From contig NZ_LT607413.1 in NCBI RefSeq assembly GCF_900091495.1, forward strand, positions 4,913,001-4,977,000: a stretch of DNA of 64,000 nt. Reading direction: 5' to 3'. How positions within the stretch are numbered: the first letter of the stretch is position 1; each line of letters begins with the position of its first letter. Position numbers and translations under genes: made by a program. The stretch is from Micromonospora echinospora (GTDB lineage Bacteria; Actinomycetota; Actinomycetes; Mycobacteriales; Micromonosporaceae). Positions 51,845 to 61,379 of this stretch are shown here, one piece after another. The notes below the pieces were generated by a model. It had not been told where the DNA came from. It was given only the letters and a program-made list of their open reading frames with translations, and did not search any database.

Positions 51845-52096
51845 ATGGGCAGGCTTCGCAGGCCACAATGGATCGCGCGCACTGCGTACTTGTCGGTGAA
51901 GTGGGGTACCGAGACTCCGGTGAATGCCCTATACGCACTGGCACGCCGACATGTCCGGCTCAGTCACCTCTGTGTCGCCCCGGCCTGGTGCGGCAGCGCC
52001 CGGCTCTTCGTCGAGCACATCAGCGAACGCCACCACCTCCGTCTCGGCAACCCGGCCTTCAACAACCAGTACCTGGCGTCGGGAGGGCCGCGATGA
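51845..52096 (+). CDS. Small frame overlapping the glycosyltransferase start, family unknown
   Basis: The 83-residue frame ends with SARLFVEHISERHHLRLGNP and then AFNNQYLASGGPR. Codon use is gene-like over its second half, and its stop overlaps the next start (ATGA), which suggests translational coupling. The first half is less gene-like, so it may be the tail of a once longer gene. I do not recognise the family. Confidence 0.35.
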   Translation: MGRLRRPQWIARTAYLSVKWGTETPVNALYALARRHVRLSHLCVAPAWCGSARLFVEHISERHHLRLGNPAFNNQYLASGGPR

Positions 52097-53529
52097 GGAT
52101 GGCCCTGGTGTGTGGCGACGGGTTGCCGGTCAGCGGCTTGTTGACGGTCTTCCGTAACGTGGTCGACCTGGCCGGCGCGGCCGGACTCTTGTCCACGCCG
52201 ATCCCGGCCGACCTCGGCTACTCCTGGCGGCCGGACAAGCCGGCGTTCTATCCACGTGGCGCAGCCTCCACGGCCAGCCCGCCCTGGCTGGACGTCACGG
52301 ACGCCACCCCGCTCGGCGACGGCGCCGGGGTGGCCGAGGAACTGACCGCCATCCGCGTCGCGGTGGCTGCCCCTGAGCAGCTCTCGACCGCCGAGCGCGC
52401 ACGGCTGCGGGACCGGATCGACGTCCTCGCCGGCCCTTACGAGCGGCACTTCCTGGACTGGTGGGAGCGGCACGACGTGGACTGGGTATGCGCGGTCAAC
52501 ATGACCCTGTCCGACGCGGTACCGGTCACCCTGGCCCTCCACCGGGCCGCCGAGCGCAGGTGGGGGACGGGACGGCCGGGCGGAGTCCTGTTCTGGGACC
52601 ATGACCTCTTCGCCAGTTACGCCGTTCACGAGGGCTCTTCCCGGGTCTATCCGCGGGTGCCGAACGAGTTCACTCCGGTACCGAACGACCCGCGCCTGCA
52701 CCGGTGGGCTGTCGTGTCGCCGGCCCTGGTCGAGGAGGGCGCTGGTTATCCGACCGGCCTGCGTCCGGAACTGGTGCCGAACGTACTACCCATGGTGCCG
52801 GCCGAGACGAGCACTCGGCATCGCGAGTTTCTGGCCCAGCACGGACTGGCCGACGGCCGTCCGGTGGTGCTGTGCCCGGTGCGGATGTTCCGGGTCAAGG
52901 GGGTGGAGGTCGCGGTACGGCTGCTGGCCGCCGTGCGGGACGTCTGCGTCGGACGCGACGAACCCGTCCCGTACCTGTTGGTCTTCGGCAGCCTGGGCGA
53001 GGACCCCGAGTACACCGAGGAGGTGATGGCCGCAGTTGCGGCGGAAGGGGTCGGCGACGACGTCCGGTTCCTCGACGGTGTTCCGCTGACGAGCGGGCGC
53101 GGCCAGGACGGGCGGTGGCTGCTGGACGAGGCGGACCTGCTGCGGGTGTGTGCCGACAGTCAGGGCGGGGTGTTCTTCACCCCGAACCGTCCCGACGTGG
53201 AGAGCGTCGGTCTCGGCCCGGCCCTGGCCGCCCTGGTGGACGTGCCGTGCGCGTCCACCACGTACGACGCCCGCGACGAGGTCTACGGAAGCGACTTCGT
53301 GCAAATCCGGGTGGATCCGCGGGCGCCCGCCGCGAGTGCTGCCGAATTCGCGGACTACCTCGCGGCCGGCCGGCGGGCAGACCCTGCTGTCCGGCTGAGA
53401 CTGGCCGGCAATCGCATCTCCGTGCGTGAACGGTTCCCCGACGGCCCCTGGCGGAACCTGCTCGACCAGATGGCTCATGCGGTTACGGCCGGTCGACGGG
53501 CTCCGTCGGCGACAGCTACGACGCCCTGA
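52093..53529 (+). CDS. GT-B fold glycosyltransferase (GT4-like)
   Basis: The 478-residue protein starts at ATG 52093, six bases after GGGAGG. The N-terminal half is a variable acceptor-side domain. The C-terminal half has the GT4-type nucleotide-sugar side: VVLCPVRMFRVKGVEVAVRL, YLLVFGSLGEDPEYTEEVMA, DDVRFLDGVPL, and FFTPNRPDVESVGLGPALAA with the conserved acidic pair near the sugar-binding site. It should move a sugar from an NDP-sugar in the cytosol. The acceptor is unknown and no other sugar gene is nearby. Confidence 0.7.
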   Translation: MRMALVCGDGLPVSGLLTVFRNVVDLAGAAGLLSTPIPADLGYSWRPDKPAFYPRGAASTASPPWLDVTDATPLGDGAGVAEELTAIRVAVAAPEQLSTAERARLRDRIDVLAGPYERHFLDWWERHDVDWVCAVNMTLSDAVPVTLALHRAAERRWGTGRPGGVLFWDHDLFASYAVHEGSSRVYPRVPNEFTPVPNDPRLHRWAVVSPALVEEGAGYPTGLRPELVPNVLPMVPAETSTRHREFLAQHGLADGRPVVLCPVRMFRVKGVEVAVRLLAAVRDVCVGRDEPVPYLLVFGSLGEDPEYTEEVMAAVAAEGVGDDVRFLDGVPLTSGRGQDGRWLLDEADLLRVCADSQGGVFFTPNRPDVESVGLGPALAALVDVPCASTTYDARDEVYGSDFVQIRVDPRAPAASAAEFADYLAAGRRADPAVRLRLAGNRISVRERFPDGPWRNLLDQMAHAVTAGRRAPSATATTP

Positions 53530-53698
53530 TGGAGCACCTTCGCACCTGACTGTCGTGTTCGTCGCCCCGGCCGGGCCCCGCGGTACGTGGGCGGGGGATC
53601 GGCCCGGAACCCGGCGCCCCTGACCGGCACTGCCGTAGGACCACCACCCCGCTGCGGGGACACCGCCCTACCCCCGCAGCGAGGCCCCCGGTCGTCGG

Positions 53699-55570
53699 TC
53701 AGGGTCGCAGGAAGGTGACCCGTTCGGCGGTCTCGGTGAGCTGGAGGGCCAGGTCCCCCGAGTCCACCTCGGCCGCCGGCACCCCCAGGGACCCGGCGAT
53801 CGCGGCGGCCAACCCGGTCGGGGAGACCGTCCCCCGGGGCCCCAGGGGCAGGGGCCCGACCGGGTCGGGAACCCGCTCCGAGCCCCCCGGGGCCCGCAGG
53901 GTCTTACCGAAGCTGCCGGGGGAACCCAGCTCCACCGCCAGGTGCTGGGCCTCCGGGGGCTGGTGCAGGTCCAGCCGGGCCAACTCTCCCTCGAAGAGGC
54001 AGAGCAGCACCTCCGGGCTCAGCCGGCGGGTCACCCAGGGGGTCAGATGCCCGGTGCCGGCCCGGTCGGCGTACCCGTCGACGAGCAGCCCCGGGTAGCC
54101 CGACACCACCTGGGACCGGATCAGGGCCCCGGTGAGGGTGGGGAACTCCACCGGCAGGGGGGAGGCGGCGTCCCGAGCCTCGTCGGCGGGGCCCAGCCGA
54201 CCCACGCTGGCCGCCCCGTCGACCAGGTGCCGGACCCAGCCCTGGTCCACCCCGAGGAACCGGATCGACTCGGCCGGCAGCAGTCCCTCGTCCGGCACCA
54301 GGTAGCCGAAGGGCACCCCCTCGAACCGGGTCAGCCCGGTCAGCCAGTCCCGCAACCCCGCCGGGAGGGAGTCGTCGATCGGGGCCACCGCCAGGGGGTA
54401 CCCGGCGTCGAGGTTGCCGCTGACCGAGCGCGAGTGCGACCGGCTGGACCTGCTGCGGGCGGCGCGCTGGACCCGGGTGGCCTGCTGGTCCCGGCGGCGA
54501 CGCCACCCGTACAGGCCGGTGGCGGTGTCCCCACTGCCCAGGGCCAGCAGCCGGCCGAGCTGCCAGGCGGCGGCGTACCCCAGGTCGAACATGCCCAGCT
54601 CCGCGTCGAACCGCAGCAGGGCGTCCCCGGTCCGTACCGGGGCCACCGGCCCCGCATCCGTCGGGCCGGGCACCAGGGGCCCCCGGTACCAGCCGATGCT
54701 GCTCCCGCCCTGCCGGAGCCGGTGCCGGGCCGGCACGAACCCCTGATCGAGGTACCGGTCGGCGGCGGGCTGCCCGCTAGGGGGAAGCCGGAGGGTGGCC
54801 CCTTCCTCGGCGAGGTCCCGGACCAGGGTGGCGAAGGTGTGGTCGGCGCTCACCGAGGCGAACTGCCAGCTCGTCAGGCTGACCAGCCGGACGGTGTCCC
54901 CGACCGGGGCGGGTCCCCGGTCGAGCACCCAGGACCCGTCGGTGGCCGGGGTGAACCGGTGCTCCAGGGAGACCAGGTGCACCACGCTGGTCATCCCGGC
55001 CGGCGGCAGCCGGGTGCCGACCACCACCGCCGCGTCGGCCGGGTCGTCCCCCTCGGCCCGGACGTGGGCCAGCAGGGGCAGGTCGGCGTAGCCGGGCAGC
55101 AGGTCGGCGAGGAGAGCGGCCGGGACGTCGATGACGGTGACCGGATCCTGCGCCGACTCGTGGGACTCGGCGGCGACGGCGGCCGGGGGCAGCCAGGGCC
55201 CCGCCGCCACCTGTCCCAGGGGCACCGTCGCGACGGGAGGCGCCTCCTGCTCGGTGAAGAGCAGCAGGGCCAGCCAGGGCGGGGTCTGCGGCCCGGCTCC
55301 CCCCGGGCTGCGTTCCCAGGGCAGGGTGGCGCGCTCCAGCACGATGTGCGGCAGCACGGTGGCGTGGTCCCCGACGCTCCCCTCGGGCGGGAAGACCGAC
55401 CGGACGAGGGAGGGGGCCAGGCCGAACCGGTCCCCGGCGACGGTGAACCGGCGGGTCGTGGTGAAGTCCACCGGTTCCAGACTGACCCGCTGGGAGAGGG
55501 TGACCTGGTAGTCGCCGGCGGCCAGCACCGGGCGGTGCTCGTGGCGGAAGGTCACCTGGGACTCAGACAT
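53699..55570 (-). CDS. Protein of unknown family, last gene of the DUF6603 operon
   Basis: The 623-residue protein overlaps the DUF6603 gene by 8 bases, so the two are translated together. It has no signal peptide or membrane segment. The start is beta-rich (HEHRPVLAAGDYQVTLSQRV), followed by APSLVRSVFPPEGSVGDHAT and PWLALLLFTEQEAPP. A serine/arginine-rich linker (RSRSSRSHSRSVSG) sits near residue 385. I do not recognise the family. The phrasing of the first domain is reminiscent of structural or assembly proteins rather than enzymes. The codon use is extremely C/G-rich, like the rest of the operon and unlike the upstream part of the window. Confidence 0.6.
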   Translation of the reverse strand: MSESQVTFRHEHRPVLAAGDYQVTLSQRVSLEPVDFTTTRRFTVAGDRFGLAPSLVRSVFPPEGSVGDHATVLPHIVLERATLPWERSPGGAGPQTPPWLALLLFTEQEAPPVATVPLGQVAAGPWLPPAAVAAESHESAQDPVTVIDVPAALLADLLPGYADLPLLAHVRAEGDDPADAAVVVGTRLPPAGMTSVVHLVSLEHRFTPATDGSWVLDRGPAPVGDTVRLVSLTSWQFASVSADHTFATLVRDLAEEGATLRLPPSGQPAADRYLDQGFVPARHRLRQGGSSIGWYRGPLVPGPTDAGPVAPVRTGDALLRFDAELGMFDLGYAAAWQLGRLLALGSGDTATGLYGWRRRRDQQATRVQRAARSRSSRSHSRSVSGNLDAGYPLAVAPIDDSLPAGLRDWLTGLTRFEGVPFGYLVPDEGLLPAESIRFLGVDQGWVRHLVDGAASVGRLGPADEARDAASPLPVEFPTLTGALIRSQVVSGYPGLLVDGYADRAGTGHLTPWVTRRLSPEVLLCLFEGELARLDLHQPPEAQHLAVELGSPGSFGKTLRAPGGSERVPDPVGPLPLGPRGTVSPTGLAAAIAGSLGVPAAEVDSGDLALQLTETAERVTFLRP

Positions 55571-58500
55571 GGGCTGCCACCTGGGGGATCGCGTGGAACT
55601 GGGTGGTGTCGAAGCCGGCGGGGTCGACGACCGCCGAGGGGAGCAGGGCGGCGGCGACCGCGCTGCGGGTGGCGGCGACCCCCGGGTCGGCCATCGCCGT
55701 CCGGATCGTGGTCGCCCGCGCCGCCGGCCCGTCCGGTACGACCGACCGCCGGGGCGGAGGGGCCAGCGTGATCACCTCCCGGGTGTACAGGGGGGTGTCG
55801 GCCTGGAGGGCGGACCGGTCCACCCAGACCGCCCGGGCCGGGGCGGGCGGGCGGGGGCGCAGCTCGTACCCGGTGACCAGGTCCTCCACCAGGGCCGGGT
55901 CGGTGACCTGGGGGGTGAGCCGGCCACCCCACAGGGCGAAGGGCAGCCCCCGGCAAACCGGGGTGTAGTCGAACCGGTCCTCGACCGGCATCCCCTCGTG
56001 GGTGACCACGATCCGGTGGACGGCGGTGACGGCGCCGGGGGCCAGGTCGACCGGGCCGATCCCGAACGCGGTCCGGCCCCCGCCGGTGGGCAGGGCCACC
56101 TCCCGCTCCGGGGTGCCCCGGACCGCCCCGCTGGCCGGGATGGCGCTGGTGGTCGACACGACCAGGGTGGCCGGGTCGGCGACCCCCAGCTCCTCGGGGG
56201 CGGCCCCGGGGGCGGTGCGGTGGGTCTCGGCCCGTACGGACAGGCCGAGGATCCGGTCCCGGGGCGGCAGCAGGGTGTCCCGGAACCGGTCCCAGCTCAC
56301 CGGTTCCGGCTTCGCCCCGCCGTTCGAGCCGAAGGAGATGCGCACCGTGACGATGTCCAGGTCGATGGCGGCGGTACCGCCGAAGTCCGGGCCCCACAAC
56401 TGGACGTCCGCGCCGACCTGCACGTTGAGGGTGTGGGTGCCGAAGAGGCTGAAGGTGTACGACACCCCGATGCTGACGTGCAGGGACGCCTCGTAGTGGT
56501 ACGGCTGCCAGGAGATGAGGAAGTCCATCGAGGCGTCGAACCCCGCCCGCAGGGAGTCGTCCTGCCACAGGGCGGTGAGCCGGCCCCCGGCCATCAGCGC
56601 GGTGGGGGTCAGCGCGAAGTACCCGGCCCCGGCGATGCTGAACTGCTTCGTGATCTGCCAGGCGAAGCCGAGCCGGGGCACCGTCGGGTAGTGGGCGGGC
56701 ACCGGGAACTGGGGGTGGTAGCCCCCGGCGGTGAGGGCGAAGTCCCCGGTGTGCTCCCCGGTGAACCAGGTGGCGAAGGCGAACCCTCCGGTCAGGTGGC
56801 AGTCCGGGGAGAGCAGGTACGAGGCCCGGGTGAGCTGGGCCTCCACCGCCAGGTACCCGTCCTCGGGGACCAGGGTGGCCTTGATGGCGAGCTGGATCTG
56901 GGCGACCGGTTTGACCGGCCCCGCCCCCGCGTCCGGTGCGGGCAGCACCACCGTGGCCAGCCCCAGCACGTCCAGCTCGAACCGGTGCCCGAAGGCGGCG
57001 GCGACCAGAAGGAAGGCGTCCACCATCTCGAAGGAGTTGACCCGCAGTCCCACGGCGAGGAAATAGTCCCCGACCGAGGGCGGCAGGTAGTCGGCGAGGA
57101 TCCGCAGCTCGTCGGCGAGGGTGGTGCCCGGGGGCGGCCCGGTGACCGCGTCGGCCACCAGGGGGAAGGTCGCCACCTGGTCGATGGCGGGGGCCACGAA
57201 CCGCCGGTTGTACCCGAACCCGCCCGCCAGCCCCCGTAGCGACAGGGCGGGCGGACCGGCGTGCAGGCCGTTGAGGTAGGCGTAGGCGAACAGGGAGGGC
57301 CCGGCGGGGAGCTGGACGTAGGCGCCGAGGGCGCCGATGGAGAAGGACGGGGTCCGGACGCTCAGCCCCCCGCTGTACGCGGTGTAGCTGGCCCCCTCGT
57401 ACTCGATGGTGTCCTTGCGCAGCGCCCCGTCGATGCGTAGCGGGACGGTGTCGTAGGCCAGCCCGATCCCGGCCAGGTCGAAGGTGGGCATCGAGAGGGG
57501 GTCGGTGGTGGAGACCCCGATGGCCAGGCCGCTCAGGGAGAGGGTCAGCCCGGCCACGGTCACCGAGGCGTCCAGCAGCAGGGCGACCCGGGACTCCCGG
57601 CCGGGGGACTGCCGGAAGGCCAGGCCGACCCGGGAGATGTGCAGGGGCCCGAAGGAACGTTGGACGGTGAGCCAGGTGGCGTCGTCGCCGGTCCGGACCG
57701 GCGCGGGGCCGCCGCTGGCCGGCGCCGGGGTCACCCCCGGCGGGCCGCCGACCGGTACCGCCAGGGCCTGGGTGAAGGGCCCGAGCAGCAGGGTGGCGTC
57801 CACGGTGAACCCGGCGGCCAGGCCCCCGGTGGGCAGGGTGGTGCCGGCCGGGAGCAGGGCGGCCAGGGCGGTGGCCTCGGCCGCCGGCAGGGCGGTGGTG
57901 GCGGCGAGCAGCCGCAGGGGGTCCACCCCCATCGTGGTGCCCCGCAGGTGGTCCCCGACCACCGGGAGCCGGCCCAGGTCCAGGGTGGCGGCGACCTCCA
58001 CCCCGAAGAGGTAGCCGGTGCGGGTGCCGTTGCCGGTGAGGGCGAACAGGGCCTGGCGCAGGTCCAGCCGGATCCCCTCTGGCACGTACGCGGCGGCGCT
58101 GGGGGAGATCGCCCCCACCAGGGCCTTCAGCTCGGGTACCGGGTCCTCGGGCAGGTGCCGGTAGGAGGCGGCGAAGCGGCGGGCGGTCGGGTCCTGGGCG
58201 AAGTGCAGCTCCAGGGCGGGGTGGAAGGTTCCTCCCTGCACCGGTACGACCAGGTCCAGGGTCCCGGCAACGGAGCGTCGGGCGGTGTCCACGGCCAGGG
58301 TGAGGGCCACCTCGGTGCCGTCGACCGGGAACCGGGCCCGCCCGGTGAGGAAGAGCCGCCCGGCCCCGGTGGAGACCTCGGCGGCCAGGTTGTCCACGGT
58401 GGACTCGGCCAACGGGGCCGGCAGGGCGAGCCCCCCGAACCGGTCGGCCAGGTCGGCGAAGAGGTGCCCGACGGGGATCTGCTGCCCGGGGGCGGTCTCC

Positions 58501-60020
58501 CCGGCGAACTCCCAGTGCCGGTCGGGGGCCGGGTCGTAGGCGGCCCGGAGCACCACCCCGACCCCGCCCAGCACCAGCCCCGCCCGGGCGTGGAAGGTGG
58601 TGCCGGTGGAGTCGTGCAGCAGGTCGAAGCCGACCTGGGTGACGGTGACCTGCTCGGTGATCTGCCAGGCGCCGTCGAGGACGATCTCCCCGTCGAAGGC
58701 GGCGGGCACGGTGGCCGAGGGCACCACCGCCCCGGCCTGGAACCGGGTGACCGTCAGGTCCGGGACGTGGTCGGGCTCGACGCCGGTGAAGTGCCGGTAG
58801 ATCTCCCGGATGCGCAGGGGCGGGTCGTCGGTGCGCAGCCCCCCGCCGATCCGCCGGGTGTCCGAGTCGGCGACCAGCTCCAGGGTGCCGTCCGCACCGA
58901 TCCCGAACAGGCCGCTGACCAGGACCGACACCTGGGCGGCAGGGCCGGGGGCGGTCACCCGGACGGTCAGGTCGATCTGCTGGAGGGTGAGCAGCCCGGG
59001 GATCACCTCCCACTCCGCCTCGGTGTACAGGGTCATGGTCAGGTACTCGACCGGATTGGCGGCGGTGGGGTCCACCGCGAGGGTCACCGCGCCCAGGGTG
59101 ATCCCGGCCCCCGGGTCGATGCCGAAGGGCACCGGCAGGGTCGCCAGCCCGACCAGGCCGGCGATGTCGGTCAGGGTCAACGGGCCCAGCTTGCGGAAGT
59201 CGGCGGTGAGGACCAGCTCCTCGCTCCAGGAGGCGAGCCGGGCGTCGATGGTGATCTCGTGGTCCTCGGTGAGCGCGGTCAGGCTCCCCGCCGACACCGG
59301 GATGCCCGCCGCGATGACCAGGGCCCCCCGGACCTGGTGGTCGAGGGTGTTGTAGTTCAGGTCGGGCAGACCGAACAGCCCGTACCGCAGGTTGGTGAGG
59401 GTGAACAGGCCCAGGTCGAGGCTGGCCTCCGCCGGTCCGTACAGGGCCACGCTCGGCACCAGGGGGGTGGCCGGGGTGAGCTCGGGCGGGGCGAGGGAGT
59501 TCATGGTGATCTCCCCGGAGAGGGGGTGGCTCTCCCCGGGGAAGAGCAGCCCGACCAGCTCCATCCCGGGCCGGATCAGCAGGTTCCCCTCGAAGGTCAT
59601 CGGAGTGGCGGTCGGGACAGGGGGCTCCCCGCTCTCCGCGATCAGGTCGGTGTCCAGTCGCAGGACGGTCCCGCCGAACCGGAGGGTGTCCAGCAGGGTC
59701 CCGCGCAGGGGCGGGAAGGCCTCGGCCAGGGACCAGTCGGTGCCCGGACGGACGGTCACCTCCACCCGGCTGACGGTGTCGCCGGTCAGGGTGAACCGGA
59801 GGGTCACCTCGGCTCGGTCGAAGGGGGCCCCGGAGCCGGTGCCGACGACGGTGACCGGGCCGGGGGCGGGGGAGCGGGTGCAGCCGGTCAGCAGCAGCCG
59901 GCCGGTGGGCAGGAACCGACCCAGGTAGGCGGCGGTCGATGGGTCCAGGGCGGCGACCGGCAGGTCGAGCCGGCCGGTGGGCACCCCGGCCAGCAGGGTC
60001 TCCAGCGCCTCGGGGGTCAT
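55563..60020 (-). CDS. Very large DUF6603-type protein
   Basis: The 1485-residue protein has no export signal. It is built of repeated beta-rich units throughout, for example VSVLVSGLFGIGADGTLELV, LTLSLSGLAIGVSTTDPLSM, IGALGAYVQLPAGPSLFAYA and VNSFEMVDAFLLVAAAFGHR. The long middle and late parts (LRGLAGGFGYNRRFVAPAID, LTGGFAFATWFTGEHTGDFA, HYEASLHVSIGVSYTFSLFG) match my recollection of DUF6603 proteins, large uncharacterised proteins of bacteria and fungi. A barrel or fibre-like assembly is plausible, but the role is unknown. It overlaps both neighbours (4 and 8 bases), which shows tight co-expression. Confidence 0.7.
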   Translation of the reverse strand: MTPEALETLLAGVPTGRLDLPVAALDPSTAAYLGRFLPTGRLLLTGCTRSPAPGPVTVVGTGSGAPFDRAEVTLRFTLTGDTVSRVEVTVRPGTDWSLAEAFPPLRGTLLDTLRFGGTVLRLDTDLIAESGEPPVPTATPMTFEGNLLIRPGMELVGLLFPGESHPLSGEITMNSLAPPELTPATPLVPSVALYGPAEASLDLGLFTLTNLRYGLFGLPDLNYNTLDHQVRGALVIAAGIPVSAGSLTALTEDHEITIDARLASWSEELVLTADFRKLGPLTLTDIAGLVGLATLPVPFGIDPGAGITLGAVTLAVDPTAANPVEYLTMTLYTEAEWEVIPGLLTLQQIDLTVRVTAPGPAAQVSVLVSGLFGIGADGTLELVADSDTRRIGGGLRTDDPPLRIREIYRHFTGVEPDHVPDLTVTRFQAGAVVPSATVPAAFDGEIVLDGAWQITEQVTVTQVGFDLLHDSTGTTFHARAGLVLGGVGVVLRAAYDPAPDRHWEFAGETAPGQQIPVGHLFADLADRFGGLALPAPLAESTVDNLAAEVSTGAGRLFLTGRARFPVDGTEVALTLAVDTARRSVAGTLDLVVPVQGGTFHPALELHFAQDPTARRFAASYRHLPEDPVPELKALVGAISPSAAAYVPEGIRLDLRQALFALTGNGTRTGYLFGVEVAATLDLGRLPVVGDHLRGTTMGVDPLRLLAATTALPAAEATALAALLPAGTTLPTGGLAAGFTVDATLLLGPFTQALAVPVGGPPGVTPAPASGGPAPVRTGDDATWLTVQRSFGPLHISRVGLAFRQSPGRESRVALLLDASVTVAGLTLSLSGLAIGVSTTDPLSMPTFDLAGIGLAYDTVPLRIDGALRKDTIEYEGASYTAYSGGLSVRTPSFSIGALGAYVQLPAGPSLFAYAYLNGLHAGPPALSLRGLAGGFGYNRRFVAPAIDQVATFPLVADAVTGPPPGTTLADELRILADYLPPSVGDYFLAVGLRVNSFEMVDAFLLVAAAFGHRFELDVLGLATVVLPAPDAGAGPVKPVAQIQLAIKATLVPEDGYLAVEAQLTRASYLLSPDCHLTGGFAFATWFTGEHTGDFALTAGGYHPQFPVPAHYPTVPRLGFAWQITKQFSIAGAGYFALTPTALMAGGRLTALWQDDSLRAGFDASMDFLISWQPYHYEASLHVSIGVSYTFSLFGTHTLNVQVGADVQLWGPDFGGTAAIDLDIVTVRISFGSNGGAKPEPVSWDRFRDTLLPPRDRILGLSVRAETHRTAPGAAPEELGVADPATLVVSTTSAIPASGAVRGTPEREVALPTGGGRTAFGIGPVDLAPGAVTAVHRIVVTHEGMPVEDRFDYTPVCRGLPFALWGGRLTPQVTDPALVEDLVTGYELRPRPPAPARAVWVDRSALQADTPLYTREVITLAPPPRRSVVPDGPAARATTIRTAMADPGVAATRSAVAAALLPSAVVDPAGFDTTQFHAIPQVAAHV

Positions 60021-61369
60021 GCCCGCTCCCAGGTGATGTCGAGGTCACCGTGGGAACCGGTGATGTAGACCGGGGCCTTGAAGGGGAACTGGACAGACTT
60101 GGCGGGCTCGTAGTTCTCGGAGTCCCAGGCCCAGCCGGAGTGGGGCGGCTTCTTCTCCCGGCCGCTGTCGACGAACCGTTTGACATACCGCTCGACCACC
60201 GTCTTGGAGGGCAGGTGGTGGCTGGACACCCCCTCCTTCCCGGCGCTGATCAGGGCCTTCTCCTTGGGGTCCAGCAGTTTCACGAACTCCGCGGAGGAGG
60301 AGGTGTTGTTGCTGCCGTGGTGGGCGACGTGGACGATGTCGACACCCGCCAGCCGGATCCGGTTCTGGGCGGCGTACTTCCCCCGGGTCATCAGAAAGTG
60401 CTCGGTGCTGCGGGTGGCGTCCCCGCAGAGCAGCAGCTTCTTGCCGAAGACCTCCACCAGGAGCACCACGCTGCCCCGGTTCTTGCCCTGGGCCGCGTCC
60501 TTGTCCTTCTTGTAGTCGTAGGCGACCCCGGCGGTCAGGATGGTCACCGTGCAGGCCGGGTCCGTCTCGGCGACGATCCGGATGCCCCCCTGGGCGTCGA
60601 GGCAGTCGATGTCGGTGGCGGTCACGGCCGCCGGTACGGCGATGCCCCCGAGGGTGATCTCCCCGGCCACCTCGCCGTCCTTGAGGGCCTTGGTGGGGTC
60701 GACCGCGTTGTGGACCACCTTGCGGACCAGGTCCTTGTTCCTGGCGTGGGACTGCACCCAGCGGTTGGCGGCACCGTAGCCGGCGAAGTCCCCGCTGTGG
60801 TAGACCCGACCCACCTCGACCCTGTTCGGCTTGTTGGCGAGCACCGTGGCGAGCTGGTTGTAGTGGTCCTCGTCGGAGTGGGTGAAGACCAGGATGTCGA
60901 CGAGTTGGGCCTTCGGGGTCTTCAGGGGCTCGCCGCGTTCGTTGGTGGCCTGCACCGGGCCGAGGAACTTCGGGTCCGCCAGGCAGTCCCGCACCCGCTT
61001 GGTGTAGAGCTTCTCCTTGGTCTCCTCCATCTCCTTCGAGGTGGAGCCGCAGTCCACGAGGATCAGTCGACCCCCCGGGGTGCTCAGGGCGATGCAGTCC
61101 CCCTGCCCCATCTTGATCATGCGGGCGTAGAACTTCCGGTCACCCCGGGTGCCGGGGGTGGCCGGCGGACGCTTGCTGATCTCGTCCTCCCAGAGCTTGG
61201 ACAGGGCCGCGGCCTCCTCCCGGAGCTTCGCCGCGTGGTCCTCCTCCAACTTGATCCGCTTCCGCTTGGACTCCTTGCGGTTCTTGTCGAGAATCGTCTC
61301 CCCGTCTTGCGTCATGATGCTGTAGTCGGCCGTTCTCCGCTTCCGCTTCGGAGGGGTCGGGTCGGTCAT
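60017..61369 (-). CDS. ComEC/Rec2-like metallo-beta-lactamase-fold hydrolase
   Basis: The 450-residue protein begins with a lysine/arginine-rich coiled-coil-like segment (KRKRIKLEEDHAAKLREEAA). A metallo-beta-lactamase domain follows. The metal motif is FTHSDEDHYNQL, the form HxDxDH known from ComEC. The first strand ends LILVDCGSTSKE, and later parts are LLLCGDATRSTEHFL and VAHHGSNNTSS. No membrane segments, so it is the soluble nuclease or hydrolase form. It overlaps the DUF6603 start by 4 bases. In stand-alone form such proteins may degrade nucleic acids or phosphodiesters; the target here is unknown. Confidence 0.8.
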   Translation of the reverse strand: MTDPTPPKRKRRTADYSIMTQDGETILDKNRKESKRKRIKLEEDHAAKLREEAAALSKLWEDEISKRPPATPGTRGDRKFYARMIKMGQGDCIALSTPGGRLILVDCGSTSKEMEETKEKLYTKRVRDCLADPKFLGPVQATNERGEPLKTPKAQLVDILVFTHSDEDHYNQLATVLANKPNRVEVGRVYHSGDFAGYGAANRWVQSHARNKDLVRKVVHNAVDPTKALKDGEVAGEITLGGIAVPAAVTATDIDCLDAQGGIRIVAETDPACTVTILTAGVAYDYKKDKDAAQGKNRGSVVLLVEVFGKKLLLCGDATRSTEHFLMTRGKYAAQNRIRLAGVDIVHVAHHGSNNTSSSAEFVKLLDPKEKALISAGKEGVSSHHLPSKTVVERYVKRFVDSGREKKPPHSGWAWDSENYEPAKSVQFPFKAPVYITGSHGDLDITWERA

Positions 61370-61379
61370 GGTGCGCTCC

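Noticed and set aside
57639..60068. Long + strand frame antisense to the DUF6603 gene
   Set aside because: Gln/Gly/Val-rich shadow with no start signal or motif.
55552..60186. A second very long open frame (about 1540 codons) on the minus strand, in another frame of the DUF6603 gene
   Set aside because: It is composed almost only of Pro, Gly, Arg and Ala, as expected from a shifted frame of GC-rich coding DNA. The 55563-60020 frame has normal composition and overlaps its neighbours like an operon gene.
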